From an uncultured Eubacteriales bacterium (GTDB lineage: Bacteria; Bacillota; Clostridia; Oscillospirales; Acutalibacteraceae): DNA of 64,000 nucleotides. Shown piece by piece: positions 17,603 through 26,756 of the stretch. Numbering within the stretch: the first letter of the stretch is position 1; each line of letters opens with the position of its first letter. Under the pieces are notes generated by a model, which was not told the DNA's origin, searched no databases, and worked only from the letters and a program-made list of their open reading frames with translations. Both the position numbers and the translations under genes were made by a program. The DNA lies in contig CAKSQZ010000008.1 of NCBI GenBank assembly GCA_934486895.1, positions 1 through 64,000 of the forward strand. Reading direction: 5' to 3'.

Positions 17603-18748
17603 TTGATTTATTTTGACAATGCTGCAACAACACAGCTATCCGAAAATGTTAAAAACCGAATGATCAAAGAGATGGACAATTTCGGCAACCCGTCCGCGCT
17701 TTATGATCTTGGAATAAGTGCTGAGAAAATAGTAACATCGGCATGTGCGAACATTGCAAAAAAACTGAAATGCACGCCCGATGAGATTATCTTCACATCT
17801 GGCGGCACAGAGTCCGACAACACCGCAATATTCGGTGCGGCGCACGCAATGAGCAGAAGGGGCAACAAGATCGTGACTACCGCCTTTGAACATTCTGCTG
17901 TTTTAGAGCCGATGCGTGTTCTCGAAAAAGAGGGCTTCTCGGTTACATATATAACACCCGATGAAAGCGGAAATATTCCGATCTCAAAGTTTGAAGACGC
18001 GATCGATAAGGATACGATCCTTGTAAGCGCCATGCATATCAACAACGAAACAGGCGTGATATTGCCGATCGACCGAGTGAAAAGCGTTATTAAGGCAAAA
18101 GGCTCCGATGCTCTTTTGCATTGCGATGCAACTCAGAGCTTCTGCAAGTATAATATCGAACCCGAAAAATGGGGGATCGACCTTCTCACAGCGAGCGCGC
18201 ATAAGATCCACGGACCTAAGGGTATCGGTTTTCTGTATTGCAGAAAAGGCGTGAATATTCGTCAGCACCTTTTCGGAGGACTTCAGCAAAAAGGTTTTCG
18301 CCCCGGCACCGAGCCGACATTGCTTATAGCAGGGTTTGATGAAGCAATATCCGATTTCGGTGATCCTGCCGAAAATGCAAAGCGTGTAAAAGAAGTCAAA
18401 GACAGGCTTTGCGATAAGCTGTCGCAGCTTCCCGATGTCATCATCAACTCTCCCGAAAATTCAAGCGATTATGTGCTTAGCGTGTCGGTCTGCGGCATAA
18501 AAAGCGAAACATTATTGCACTTTCTTGAAGATAGGCAGATATATGTTTCGTCAGGCAGTGCCTGCTCTAAAGGCAAGCTGTCTCATGTTATGACGGCACT
18601 CGGCTATGATAAGCGCAGGGCGGACAGCGTTATAAGGCTGAGCTTTTCAAAAAACTCAAAGCCGAGTGAGGCGGACGAGCTTGTAAACGCTGTCAGTGCG
18701 GCGCAAAAAGTGCTTATCAGAGCCGGGATGAAAGGAATGGGAAAATGA
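17603..18748 (+). CDS. Cysteine desulfurase (NifS/IscS-like)
   Basis: A PLP enzyme that takes sulfur from cysteine as a persulfide. In the 381 residues, Lys201 (ASAHKIHGPKG) should bind PLP and Cys321 (SSGSACSKG) is the persulfide cysteine; DNAATT opens the protein as in the whole class V family. It starts at TTG, nine bases after AAGGAG, with no better ATG. It overlaps thiI by four bases (ATGA). Such dedicated desulfurases paired with ThiI supply sulfur for tRNA 4-thiouridine, as with NifZ/ThiI in Bacillus, so this is probably not the Fe-S cluster enzyme. Confidence 0.92.
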   Translation: MIYFDNAATTQLSENVKNRMIKEMDNFGNPSALYDLGISAEKIVTSACANIAKKLKCTPDEIIFTSGGTESDNTAIFGAAHAMSRRGNKIVTTAFEHSAVLEPMRVLEKEGFSVTYITPDESGNIPISKFEDAIDKDTILVSAMHINNETGVILPIDRVKSVIKAKGSDALLHCDATQSFCKYNIEPEKWGIDLLTASAHKIHGPKGIGFLYCRKGVNIRQHLFGGLQQKGFRPGTEPTLLIAGFDEAISDFGDPAENAKRVKEVKDRLCDKLSQLPDVIINSPENSSDYVLSVSVCGIKSETLLHFLEDRQIYVSSGSACSKGKLSHVMTALGYDKRRADSVIRLSFSKNSKPSEADELVNAVSAAQKVLIRAGMKGMGK

Positions 18749-19920
18749 AAAAAGTTATATTAATAAAAAACGGCGAGATCGCTTTAAAAGGTCTTAATAA
18801 ATCAAGCTTTGAGAGCGTTCTTGTAAAAAATATCAGACACGCGCTTTACGGTCTCGGCAGTGTCGAGGTAAGGCGCGCTCAGTCGACAATATATGTCGAA
18901 CCGCAGGACGATGATTATGATATGGATGAAGCAGCCGAGAGGGTCAGCCGTGTGTTCGGCATTGCCGCATTTTCGGTTGCGGCTTGCGTTGAAAAAACAA
19001 TGGACGCCGTGCTCAAAGCCGCTCCCGAATACCTTAAAGAAACTTTAGAGAATGTTAAGACTTTCAAGGTTGAAGCGAAGCGTTCGGATAAAGCTTTTCC
19101 GCTCAAATCTCCGGAGATTTGCCGTGAAACCGGTGCCTGCCTTTTGAGAAACTTCAAAAACCTTAAAGTCGATGTTCATAACCCCGATGTAACGGTCACC
19201 GTCGAGATCCGTGATTTCGGCGCATATATCCATGCAAATCAGCTCCCGGGCGCGGGCGGAATGCCTGTCGGTACAGGAGGGGACGCCGCTGTTCTGATCT
19301 CGGGCGGCATCGATTCGCCTGTCGCGGCTTATATGATGGCAAAGCGCGGAATCAAGCTCACAGCGATACACTTCGCAAGCCCGCCCTACACAGGTAAACG
19401 CGCCGAGATGAAGGTCAAAGAGCTCCTTCGCCTTGTCAGCCGTTATTCTGGCCCGATTAACTTCGCTTATGTCCCGTTCACCGAGATTCAGGAAAATATA
19501 GCGCGTCATTGCCCGGAAGATCTCACAACAATCATTATGCGCCGCTATATGATGAAAATCGCAGGCAGACTTGCAATACACAATAAATGCGATGCGCTTA
19601 TAACAGGCGAAAGCATAGGTCAGGTCGCAAGCCAGACAATGAAAGCGATCTATGTAACAGAGGATGCATCGCCCTTGCCTGTATTCCGTCCGCTAATTGG
19701 CATGGATAAAGAAGAGATCGTTGCAATATCCCGCAAGATCGGCACATTTGAAACATCTATTTTGCCTTACGAAGATTGCTGCACGGTGTTCACGCCGAAG
19801 CATCCGAGAACAAAGCCTCAGCTCGAAGCGGTCGTGAGAGCCGAAAAATTCGATAATTGTGATGAAATGGTCGAAAAAGCGATAGAAAACACCGTTTTTG
19901 AAAAGATATACCGAGAATAA
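18745..19920 (+). CDS. thiI: tRNA 4-thiouridine sulfurtransferase ThiI
   Basis: ThiI adenylates tRNA U8 and transfers sulfur to make s4U. The 391 residues contain a ferredoxin-like/THUMP region (residues about 60-165) and a PP-loop ATPase with SGGIDSPVAAYMM near 187. The rhodanese domain of the E. coli protein is absent, as in most Firmicutes; EDCCTVFTPKHP carries a cysteine pair near residue 343 that may relay sulfur. It overlaps the desulfurase gene by ATGA and is coupled to it. Confidence 0.95.
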   Translation: MKKVILIKNGEIALKGLNKSSFESVLVKNIRHALYGLGSVEVRRAQSTIYVEPQDDDYDMDEAAERVSRVFGIAAFSVAACVEKTMDAVLKAAPEYLKETLENVKTFKVEAKRSDKAFPLKSPEICRETGACLLRNFKNLKVDVHNPDVTVTVEIRDFGAYIHANQLPGAGGMPVGTGGDAAVLISGGIDSPVAAYMMAKRGIKLTAIHFASPPYTGKRAEMKVKELLRLVSRYSGPINFAYVPFTEIQENIARHCPEDLTTIIMRRYMMKIAGRLAIHNKCDALITGESIGQVASQTMKAIYVTEDASPLPVFRPLIGMDKEEIVAISRKIGTFETSILPYEDCCTVFTPKHPRTKPQLEAVVRAEKFDNCDEMVEKAIENTVFEKIYRE

Positions 19921-19940
19921 AAAGAAAGGTCGTATAAGTA

Positions 19941-21215
19941 TTGAACGCTGAAATAATCTGTGTCGGAACTGAGCTTTTGCTCGGCGATGTGATCAACACC
20001 AATTCAAGCTATATAGCCGAAAACTTATCGAAGCTGGGTATAGATGTATTCTATCATGACACTGTGGGCGACAACCCGAAAAGACTGACCGATTGCATAA
20101 AAACCGCAGTGGAGCGAAGCAATATTGTCGTCATAACAGGCGGACTCGGCCCGACTAAAGACGATATAACAATGCAGACTGCCTGCTTTGTCACAGGCAG
20201 GGAAAGGGTGCTGTATGACGAATATGTCAAAAGTATAAAAGAGTATCATGATCGTATCGGCATTAAGCCCACCGAGAATAATTTTCGTCAGGCAATGCTG
20301 CCGTCGAACGCGACTGTTTTTCCGAACGATTTAGGCACAGCGCCGGGCTGTGCTATCGATACCGAAAAAGGTGCAGTTTTGCTGCTTCCCGGTCCGCCTA
20401 AAGAAATGAAGCATATGTTCGTCACCTATGCATTGCCGTTCCTGTCAAAGTATTCGAGCGGTATTCTTCGTTCGCATTTTATCAGAGTCTACGGACTCGG
20501 CGAGTCAAAGGTAGACGAATTGATGGGCGATCTTTTGATGAGCGAAGACCCGACACTTTCTCCTTATGCGGGCGACGGTGAGATGTATCTGCGCGTTTCC
20601 TCCAAAGCCGAAACCGCCGAAATAGCCGATGAAAAGTGCTTTGAGATGGTCGAGCGGGTTAAAAAACTGCTCGGAGGCTATATCTACGGCGTTGATTGCG
20701 GTGATTTAAACTTTCGTGCGGTCGAGCTGCTGGGGCAACACGGTAAGACTGTCGCGACAGCGGAATCCTGCACAGGCGGCATGATCGGTGAAATGATAAC
20801 CGAGGTTCCGGGTGCGTCGAAGGTCTATAATATGGGGGTTGTAACATATTCAAACGAAGCTAAAGTATCTTTGCTCGGAGTCAGCGAAACAACGCTCAAT
20901 ACGCTCGGCGCAGTGTCTGCCGAAACGGCCTGCCAGATGGCGCATGGTGTGCGACTTAGATCCGGAGCGGACATCGGTATCGGTGTTTCGGGTATCGCAG
21001 GTCCTGAGAGCGACGGAACAAACAAACCTATCGGTCTTGTTTATGTCGCAATAAGCACCGAAAAAGGAGACAGTGTCGCCGAATGTCATTTCGGCGGGTA
21101 TCGTGATCGGCAGTATATACGCAGGTGTGCGGCTTTGGAAGCGTTCAACCTTATAAGAATGTATCTCGATGATTATGAATTTTTTATTAAATATCATAAG
21201 TTTGTGAAAAGTTAA
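19941..21215 (+). CDS. cinA: CinA (nicotinamide-nucleotide amidohydrolase / MoCF-domain protein)
   Basis: A 424-residue two-domain protein. The N-terminal molybdopterin-binding fold carries GTELLLGDVINTN and VITGGLGPTKDD. The C-terminal CinA domain carries TAESCTGGMIGEMIT and GVSGIAGP, and deamidates nicotinamide mononucleotide in NAD salvage in characterised members. It starts at TTG with AAAGG 11 bases upstream. It is the third gene after the desulfurase and thiI; the functional link is not clear. Confidence 0.92.
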   Translation: MNAEIICVGTELLLGDVINTNSSYIAENLSKLGIDVFYHDTVGDNPKRLTDCIKTAVERSNIVVITGGLGPTKDDITMQTACFVTGRERVLYDEYVKSIKEYHDRIGIKPTENNFRQAMLPSNATVFPNDLGTAPGCAIDTEKGAVLLLPGPPKEMKHMFVTYALPFLSKYSSGILRSHFIRVYGLGESKVDELMGDLLMSEDPTLSPYAGDGEMYLRVSSKAETAEIADEKCFEMVERVKKLLGGYIYGVDCGDLNFRAVELLGQHGKTVATAESCTGGMIGEMITEVPGASKVYNMGVVTYSNEAKVSLLGVSETTLNTLGAVSAETACQMAHGVRLRSGADIGIGVSGIAGPESDGTNKPIGLVYVAISTEKGDSVAECHFGGYRDRQYIRRCAALEAFNLIRMYLDDYEFFIKYHKFVKS

Positions 21216-21244
21216 TTGAATTGAATAATCTTTTATGCTAAAAT
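21216..21244 (+). promoter_or_regulatory. Promoter of the sortase gene
   Basis: TTGAAT (21216-21221) and TAAAAT (21239-21244) are 17 bases apart, directly after the cinA stop. Confidence 0.6.
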
Positions 21245-21270
21245 AGAGTAAAATGCAAAGCGAGGTGATA

Positions 21271-22617
21271 ATGATGAGCGAAAAGGATTACAGCGGATTG
21301 TATGATGATATTATGAAAAACATCAATGATCTGCCCGATATATCCGAAATTGAACAGCAAAGTAAAACTGTTGTCGGAAAAAGGCGCGGTAACTGGTTTG
21401 TCCGCCTGATGCGTTATCTTATCCCGTGGAAAGGCGATAAAGCACCGGAGGTCATAAGAAAGATCATCTTTCTTATTGCGCTCATCGTTTTTGTCTCAAT
21501 GCTTTGTATTGTTGTTCCGTATTATATCGAGCCGTTTTTTAATGCAAGTCTCACCGATGATCTCAGGGGCAAACTCAAGTCGGACAACAGCTCGTATTCT
21601 TCATCAGTGATGAATCCGAAATTTGCGGAACTTTATGCCGAAAATAACGATCTTGTCGGTTGGATCACGGTTGACGGCACTAACATCAACTATCCTGTTG
21701 TCAGAACCGATAAAATGAAAGGCAGCGACGACTATTATCTTCGCACCGATTTCAAACACAACTACAGCCGCTACGGCACGATTTACGCCGACCGCAAGAA
21801 CAATCTCGGTTATATGACCGAAAGCAAAAACATCACGCTCTACGGTCACAATATGAAGGACGACAGCACGATGTTCAGCCAGCTCCTTCATTACCGTGAT
21901 CTTGATTACTATAAACAACACCCGACATTCACATTTGACACGCTCTATCGTGACGGAAAGTGGAAGATTTTCTCCGTTATGATAACCAACGCAGACCCGA
22001 ATGAGGATAACGGCTATGTTTTCGACTATCGTAAGACAGATTTCACATCCGATGAGCAGTTCTTATATTGGGTGAATGAATGCAAAAAGCGCTCTGTCAT
22101 CAACACAGGCGTTCAGGTGGATAAATCGGATGAGATACTGACACTCCAAACCTGTACTTATGAATTCAATGACGCTCGTTTTATAGTCATAGCAAGAAGA
22201 GTTCGCAGCGGTGAAAGCGAAACAGTCAATGTTTCCGAAGCGGTCAACAATCCTGATCCGATCTATCCGCAGGCTTGGTATGACTATCTCGGCATAAAGA
22301 ATCCGCATCCTAATGAGCATCCCGAAACAGTCGGCGAAACAACTAAACCGACCGAGGCTAAAACAGCTGCCCCTGCAACTTATGCAACGCAGGGTAAGAC
22401 CGAAGAGAGAACGGTCAAGCGAAGTACACGACATCGAAACAGCGATTCGAACACTCAGCCGACAACGACTCATAAGCAGACAGCTGCCGCCACTGAAGCG
22501 CCGACTACAACAAAAGCGTCAGAGACAACAACCGAGCAAGTTCAATCGCAAACAAAGGACACACAAACAAAGCCTATTGAAACAAAAGCCGAAGAAACTA
22601 CCGAAAAGAGCGATTGA
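21271..22617 (+). CDS. Class B sortase with long Thr/Glu-rich C-terminal tail
   Basis: A 448-residue membrane-anchored transpeptidase. A cytoplasmic N-terminus of about 65 residues and one membrane helix (IRKIIFLIALIVFVSMLCIVV) precede the sortase domain (about 110-315). Catalytic residues are His193 (TLYGHNM), Cys295 (LQTCTY) and Arg309/310 (VIARR); ITVDGTNINYPVV and the NNLGYM loop are class B features. Residues 316-448 form a Pro/Thr/Glu-rich, low-complexity tail outside the membrane, unusual for sortases. ATG at 21271 chosen with GAGGTG just upstream; the next ATG at 21274 is equally possible. A candidate substrate is the protein at 59525. Confidence 0.9.
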   Translation: MMSEKDYSGLYDDIMKNINDLPDISEIEQQSKTVVGKRRGNWFVRLMRYLIPWKGDKAPEVIRKIIFLIALIVFVSMLCIVVPYYIEPFFNASLTDDLRGKLKSDNSSYSSSVMNPKFAELYAENNDLVGWITVDGTNINYPVVRTDKMKGSDDYYLRTDFKHNYSRYGTIYADRKNNLGYMTESKNITLYGHNMKDDSTMFSQLLHYRDLDYYKQHPTFTFDTLYRDGKWKIFSVMITNADPNEDNGYVFDYRKTDFTSDEQFLYWVNECKKRSVINTGVQVDKSDEILTLQTCTYEFNDARFIVIARRVRSGESETVNVSEAVNNPDPIYPQAWYDYLGIKNPHPNEHPETVGETTKPTEAKTAAPATYATQGKTEERTVKRSTRHRNSDSNTQPTTTHKQTAAATEAPTTTKASETTTEQVQSQTKDTQTKPIETKAEETTEKSD

Positions 22618-22636
22618 AACCCGTAATAATTTAAAA

Positions 22637-22670
22637 GGCTTCGTCCCGTTTTGCGGGGGCGGAGTCTTTT
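22637..22670 (+). terminator. Terminator after sortase gene
   Basis: GGCTTCGTCCCG pairs with CGGGGGCGGAGTC (one bulged G) around TTTTG and is followed by TTTT. Confidence 0.7.
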
Positions 22671-22714
22671 GCACGAAAAAAGCGCTGTCAGCTTAGAGGT
22701 AAGGAAGGATTATT

Positions 22715-23938
22715 TTGAAGAAAACCGTATTGAGAAAGTATGCAAAGCTTATTGCTAAAACAGGTGCCAATGTTCAAAAAGGTCAGGAAGTGCTTGTTTA
22801 TGCCGAGCTCGATCAGCCTGAGTTTGTCAGGATGGTCTGTGAGGAGTGCTATAAGCTCGGTGCATCCAGGGTAACGGTCGAGTGGAGCTATCAGCCGCTT
22901 GATAAGATAAATGTCAATTATCGTAGCCTCGAAACAATGTCCAAGGTTGAAAATTGGGAGGTTGAAAGACTGAAGCACCGCCTTGAAACATTGCCGGCTT
23001 CTATCTATCTTTTGTCTGAAGATCCCGACGGTATGAGAGGGATCGATCAGCAGAAGTATTCCGAAGCGTCGCGTGCAAGATATAAGATAATCAAGCCGTT
23101 CCGCGATAAAATGGATAATAAATATCAGTGGTGTATTGCCGCAGTCGCAGGCAAGAAATGGGCTAAGAAAATGTTTCCCGAGCTTCGTGTTTCCGCCGCT
23201 GTCGAAAAGCTGTGGGAGGCGATCTTGTTCACATCCCGTATAACCGACGATCCTGTGTATTCCTGGGAGGAGCATAATCGCGATCTTCAAGGCAGATGTG
23301 ATTATCTTAACAGCCTTAAAATCAAAAAGCTTAAATATTCCGCATCCAACGGAACCGATCTCACAGTCGGTATGATGGATAATGCAAAGTTCTTAGGCGG
23401 CAGAGAGAAAACTCTCGGTGGAGTTGAATACAACCCCAACATCCCGTCCGAAGAGGTGTTTATAACTCCTAAGCGCGGTGAAGCCGAGGGAATCGTCTAT
23501 TCGAGCAAGCCGCTTTCGTTCCGAGGCGAGCTAATCGAGAATTTTTCTGTTCGCTTTGAAAACGGCAAGGCTGTTGAAGTTCATGCCGAGAAAAATGAAC
23601 AGCTCCTTTGCGAGCTTATCAAAATGGACGAAGGAGCGGCTTTTCTCGGCGAATGTGCGCTTGTGCCTTATCACTCACCGATAAGCGAAAGCGGACTTAT
23701 ATTTTATAACACACTGTTTGATGAAAACGCCGCTTGTCATCTCGCCCTCGGTGAGGGTTTTGCGGAATGTATTGAGGATTTCGATAAATACACTCTCGAG
23801 CAGTGCCGCGAAATGGGCTGCAACACATCTATCATACATGAAGACTTCATGATAGGGACTGCCGACCTTGATATAACCGCAATAACAGCCGATAAAAGGG
23901 AAGTTCCCGTTTTCAGAAAAGGCAACTGGGCATTTTAA
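22715..23938 (+). CDS. Aminopeptidase, M29 family (AmpS/PepS-like)
   Basis: A 407-residue dinuclear-metal aminopeptidase of family M29, cytosolic, taking single residues off peptides. Family motifs are NGTDLTVGM, NIPSEEVFITP with a metal-binding glutamate, ALVPYHSPISESG, FYNTLFDENAACHLALG and HEDFMIG with its His/Asp pair. Length is canonical. It starts at TTG, five bases after AAGGAAGG. It stands alone between a terminator and azlC (29-base gap), so transcription may continue into azlCD. Confidence 0.9.
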   Translation: MKKTVLRKYAKLIAKTGANVQKGQEVLVYAELDQPEFVRMVCEECYKLGASRVTVEWSYQPLDKINVNYRSLETMSKVENWEVERLKHRLETLPASIYLLSEDPDGMRGIDQQKYSEASRARYKIIKPFRDKMDNKYQWCIAAVAGKKWAKKMFPELRVSAAVEKLWEAILFTSRITDDPVYSWEEHNRDLQGRCDYLNSLKIKKLKYSASNGTDLTVGMMDNAKFLGGREKTLGGVEYNPNIPSEEVFITPKRGEAEGIVYSSKPLSFRGELIENFSVRFENGKAVEVHAEKNEQLLCELIKMDEGAAFLGECALVPYHSPISESGLIFYNTLFDENAACHLALGEGFAECIEDFDKYTLEQCREMGCNTSIIHEDFMIGTADLDITAITADKREVPVFRKGNWAF

Positions 23939-23967
23939 AAGCCCTATCGAAAGGACGATAAAAACCA

Positions 23968-24663
23968 ATGGGTTCAAAGACTTTAAAACGCGCATTTTCC
24001 GATAGTCTGCCTGTAATGGCGGGATATCTCGCCCTCGGTATCGGTTTCGGCGTCCTGCTGCACAGTAAGGGCTATTCCGTGATTTGGGCATTTGCAATGA
24101 GCTGCACTATCTACGGCGGCTCTATACAGTATGCCGCAGTAGACCTTTTAAGCTCGGGCGCAGGACTGATAACCACCGGAATAATGACGCTTATCATCAA
24201 TGCACGGCATATTTTCTATGGGCTTTCAATGCTCGGTAAATACCAGAAAGTCGGCAGGATAAAGCCGTATCTTATCTTTGCTATGACCGATGAAACTTAT
24301 TCGATAGCCTGCACAGCCGATCTCGGCGACGATATAAACAAAAATAAATATTATTTTCTTTTGTCGCTTTTCGATCAGTGCTATTGGATAATCGGAAGTA
24401 TGCTCGGTGTTATAATTTCGACAGTTATAAAATTCAATTCAGCGGGTGTTGAATTTGCAATGACGGCACTTTTCGTCTCGATCTTTGTCGATCAGTGGCG
24501 AACAGCAAAGAGCCATATTCCTGCTGTTCTCGGTGTTGTTATAACGCTTGCCTGCCTTATTGTTTTCGGATCGGACAGCTTTGTAATCCCCGCAATGATA
24601 CTTATTGCATTCTCCCTCGTTCTTCTCAGAGGAAAGCTAGAAAGCGAGGCGGATAAGCAATGA
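23968..24663 (+). CDS. azlC: AzlC family branched-chain amino acid exporter, large subunit
   Basis: A 231-residue integral membrane protein of the AzlC/LIV-E family. Motifs YLALGIGFGVLLHSKGYS, YGGSIQYAAVDLL, INARHIFYGLSML and AMTDETYSIA are diagnostic. With AzlD it forms a two-component exporter for branched-chain amino acids and analogues (BrnFE type). It overlaps azlD by ATGA. Confidence 0.92.
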   Translation: MGSKTLKRAFSDSLPVMAGYLALGIGFGVLLHSKGYSVIWAFAMSCTIYGGSIQYAAVDLLSSGAGLITTGIMTLIINARHIFYGLSMLGKYQKVGRIKPYLIFAMTDETYSIACTADLGDDINKNKYYFLLSLFDQCYWIIGSMLGVIISTVIKFNSAGVEFAMTALFVSIFVDQWRTAKSHIPAVLGVVITLACLIVFGSDSFVIPAMILIAFSLVLLRGKLESEADKQ

Positions 24664-24989
24664 GCCCTACCGTACATAATATATTGCAGATCGCTGTTAT
24701 GGCACTCGTTACGGCGCTGACGCGCTTTCTGCCTTTTATCTGCTTTAAGGATGAAAACAAACGTCCGAAGGTGGTGCTTTACCTCGGTAAGGTCCTGCCG
24801 TATGCTCTTATGGGTATGCTCGTTGTCTATTGCCTTAAAGACATCTCGTTTGCGTCTTACCCGTTTGGACTGCCTGCGATCGCCGCAATCGTTGTAACAG
24901 CAGTGCTTCATGCGCTTTTCAAAAACTCGCTCATAAGCATCTTTTCAGGCACTGTCTTTTATATGCTGCTCACTCAATTTGTAGTTTAA
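24660..24989 (+). CDS. azlD: AzlD family transporter subunit
   Basis: A 109-residue protein with four predicted helices, the small partner of AzlC. ALTRFLPF and VLPYALMGMLVVY are family features. Its ATG overlaps the azlC stop, so the pair is translationally coupled. An XRE regulator follows after 12 bases. Confidence 0.9.
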   Translation: MSPTVHNILQIAVMALVTALTRFLPFICFKDENKRPKVVLYLGKVLPYALMGMLVVYCLKDISFASYPFGLPAIAAIVVTAVLHALFKNSLISIFSGTVFYMLLTQFVV

Positions 24990-25001
24990 GGAGGGAACTA
25001 A

Positions 25002-25577
25002 ATGGATGAATTAAAAGCGATCGTCGCCGAAAATATCAGCAGACTTCGCACTTTAAACTCGCTCACACAGGCACAGCTCGGAGAAATGCTCAGTTATTCC
25101 GATAAGGCTGTTTCCAAATGGGAGCGTGGAGACGCTATACCCGATGTATATGTACTCAAGAAGATGAGCGATATTTTTAATGTCTCGGTGGATTATCTGC
25201 TTGAGCCTCACGATGAAGTCGACATTAAGCCTGCAAAGCATGATAATAAGCGCAAACATTCGCTTATTGCGGGAGTGGCTTTTCTCGGCGTGTGGACGCT
25301 CAGCCTGCTTGTTTTTATAATATTAGCTCTGCTCGGCAAGACCTTCTGGCTCATCTTTGCATACACGCTCCCGATATCGCTTATTACCCTCCTTGTTTTA
25401 AACACTGTCTGGAGTATCAAAAAGATAAACATAATCTACATTTCCGCTTTGGTTTGGAGCATTTTGCTCGCAATTTATCTGTCGCTGATCGATCTTAATT
25501 GGTGGCTGATCTTTGTGCTCGGTATTCCGGCGGAGATAATCATTTTCCTTTGCTTCAGAATAAAACGGCATAAATAA
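25002..25577 (+). CDS. XRE-family regulator with C-terminal membrane domain
   Basis: A 191-residue protein. Residues 1-65 are a Cro/C1-type helix-turn-helix (NISRLRTLNSLTQAQLGEMLSYSDKAVSKWERG). A charged linker leads to about four membrane helices in residues 85-188. The architecture suggests a membrane-tethered DNA-binding protein that senses the envelope or a partner transporter. It follows azlD by 12 bases with AAGGAGGG at its start, so it may regulate azlCD. The signal is unknown. Confidence 0.85.
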   Translation: MDELKAIVAENISRLRTLNSLTQAQLGEMLSYSDKAVSKWERGDAIPDVYVLKKMSDIFNVSVDYLLEPHDEVDIKPAKHDNKRKHSLIAGVAFLGVWTLSLLVFIILALLGKTFWLIFAYTLPISLITLLVLNTVWSIKKINIIYISALVWSILLAIYLSLIDLNWWLIFVLGIPAEIIIFLCFRIKRHK

Positions 25578-25620
25578 GCCGTTTTCAGCCGATTCTACGA
25601 TCAGTAGAGTCGGCTTTTTT
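25562..25620 (+). terminator. Two tandem terminator hairpins after XRE gene
   Basis: The first hairpin (AAAACGGC/GCCGTTTT, 25562-25585) overlaps the end of the XRE gene. The second (25587-25615, 12-bp stem with loop GATCA) is followed by T6 and is a classic Rho-independent terminator. The 12-mer GATTCTACGATC occurs in the second stem and again at 25621-25632. Confidence 0.85.
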
Positions 25621-25671
25621 GATTCTACGATCGTGTTTTGCCGCAGTATAGTCGCATTTTTTCTCGGTAGG

Positions 25672-25700
25672 TTTACAATTTAGGAATGAAAATGTACAAT
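25672..25700 (+). promoter_or_regulatory. Promoter of degV
   Basis: TTTACA (25672-25677) and TACAAT (25695-25700) are 17 bases apart, about 65 bases before the degV start. Confidence 0.6.
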
Positions 25701-25766
25701 ATAACCGATAATGATATAGTAAACCGCGTCTGATAAGGCGAATTTCAGCAACAGGAGACGAGCATA

Positions 25767-26654
25767 ATGGAGAAATTTATACTTAGCTGCTGCTCAACAG
25801 CAGACCTTTCACTCGAGCATTTCAAAGAACGCAACATCAATTTCGTGATGTTTCATTACTATCTCAACGGCAAGCAGTATGAGGACGATCTCGGACAATC
25901 GGTATCGTTCGATGAGTTTTATAAAGCAATGGCAAACGGTGCCGAAACCCGCACTTCTCAGGTGAATTACGAAGAGTTCATCGAGTATTTCACGCCGTTT
26001 TTGGAACAGGGAAAGGATATTCTTCATGTCTGCCTTTCATCGGGAATTTCGGGTGTCTACAATTCGGCTTCAGCCGCCGCTGAGGAGCTGCGTTCTAAGT
26101 ATCCAGACCGCAAGATCTACATTGTCGATTCTCTCGGGGCGTCATCGGGCTACGGCCTTCTGATGGATACCTTAGCGGATAAACGCGATCTCGGCTGGAC
26201 TATCGATCAGGTCAGAGAATATGCAGAAAGCGCAAAGCTTCATCTTCATCATTGGTTCTTCTCAACCGACCTCACATTCTATGTAAAAGGCGGCAGAATT
26301 TCCAAAGCTTCGGGCTGGTTCGGAACTATCCTCAGAATTTGCCCGTTGCTCAATATGGATAACAACGGAAAGCTTATTCCGAGATATAAGATCCGCGGCA
26401 AGCAGAATGTTATAAAAACTATTGTTGATAAAATGGAGGAACACGCTGAGGACGGACTGAAATACAGCGGCAAATGCTACATCTCAAATTCAGGCTGCAT
26501 TGAGGATGCTAAAGCGGTTGCAAAGCTGGTCGAAAAGCGGTTCAAAAAGCTTAGCGGCAAGGTCGAGATCAACAATGTCGGAACAACTATCGGAAGCCAC
26601 ACAGGTCCCGGCACAGTTGCTCTGTTCTTCTTCGGCGATAAGAGGGAAGATTGA
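25767..26654 (+). CDS. DegV family fatty-acid-binding protein (FakB-like)
   Basis: A 295-residue EDD-fold protein. SSGISGVYNSASAAAEE, VDSLGASSGYG and FYVKGGRISKASGW are DegV/FakB signatures. Members bind a fatty acid and present it to the kinase FakA for acyl-phosphate formation; whether this one does so is inferred. Single-gene transcription unit with its own promoter and terminator. Confidence 0.9.
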   Translation: MEKFILSCCSTADLSLEHFKERNINFVMFHYYLNGKQYEDDLGQSVSFDEFYKAMANGAETRTSQVNYEEFIEYFTPFLEQGKDILHVCLSSGISGVYNSASAAAEELRSKYPDRKIYIVDSLGASSGYGLLMDTLADKRDLGWTIDQVREYAESAKLHLHHWFFSTDLTFYVKGGRISKASGWFGTILRICPLLNMDNNGKLIPRYKIRGKQNVIKTIVDKMEEHAEDGLKYSGKCYISNSGCIEDAKAVAKLVEKRFKKLSGKVEINNVGTTIGSHTGPGTVALFFFGDKRED

Positions 26655-26671
26655 TCAAATAAACCTATCCG

Positions 26672-26701
26672 GCCGCATGATAATCATGCGGCTGTTTTAT
26701 T
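26672..26701 (+). terminator. Terminator after degV
   Basis: GCCGCATGA pairs perfectly with TCATGCGGC around TAA and is followed by TGTTTTATTT. Confidence 0.8.
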
Positions 26702-26705
26702 TCGG

Positions 26706-26734
26706 TTGAATAAACTGCGGCAGTGTGGTATACT
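26706..26734 (+). promoter_or_regulatory. Promoter of the 148-residue unknown gene
   Basis: TTGAAT (26706-26711) and TATACT (26729-26734) are 17 bases apart, about 25 bases before the start codon at 26757. Confidence 0.65.
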
Positions 26735-26756
26735 GAAATAAAAGGTGGTGACCGCT

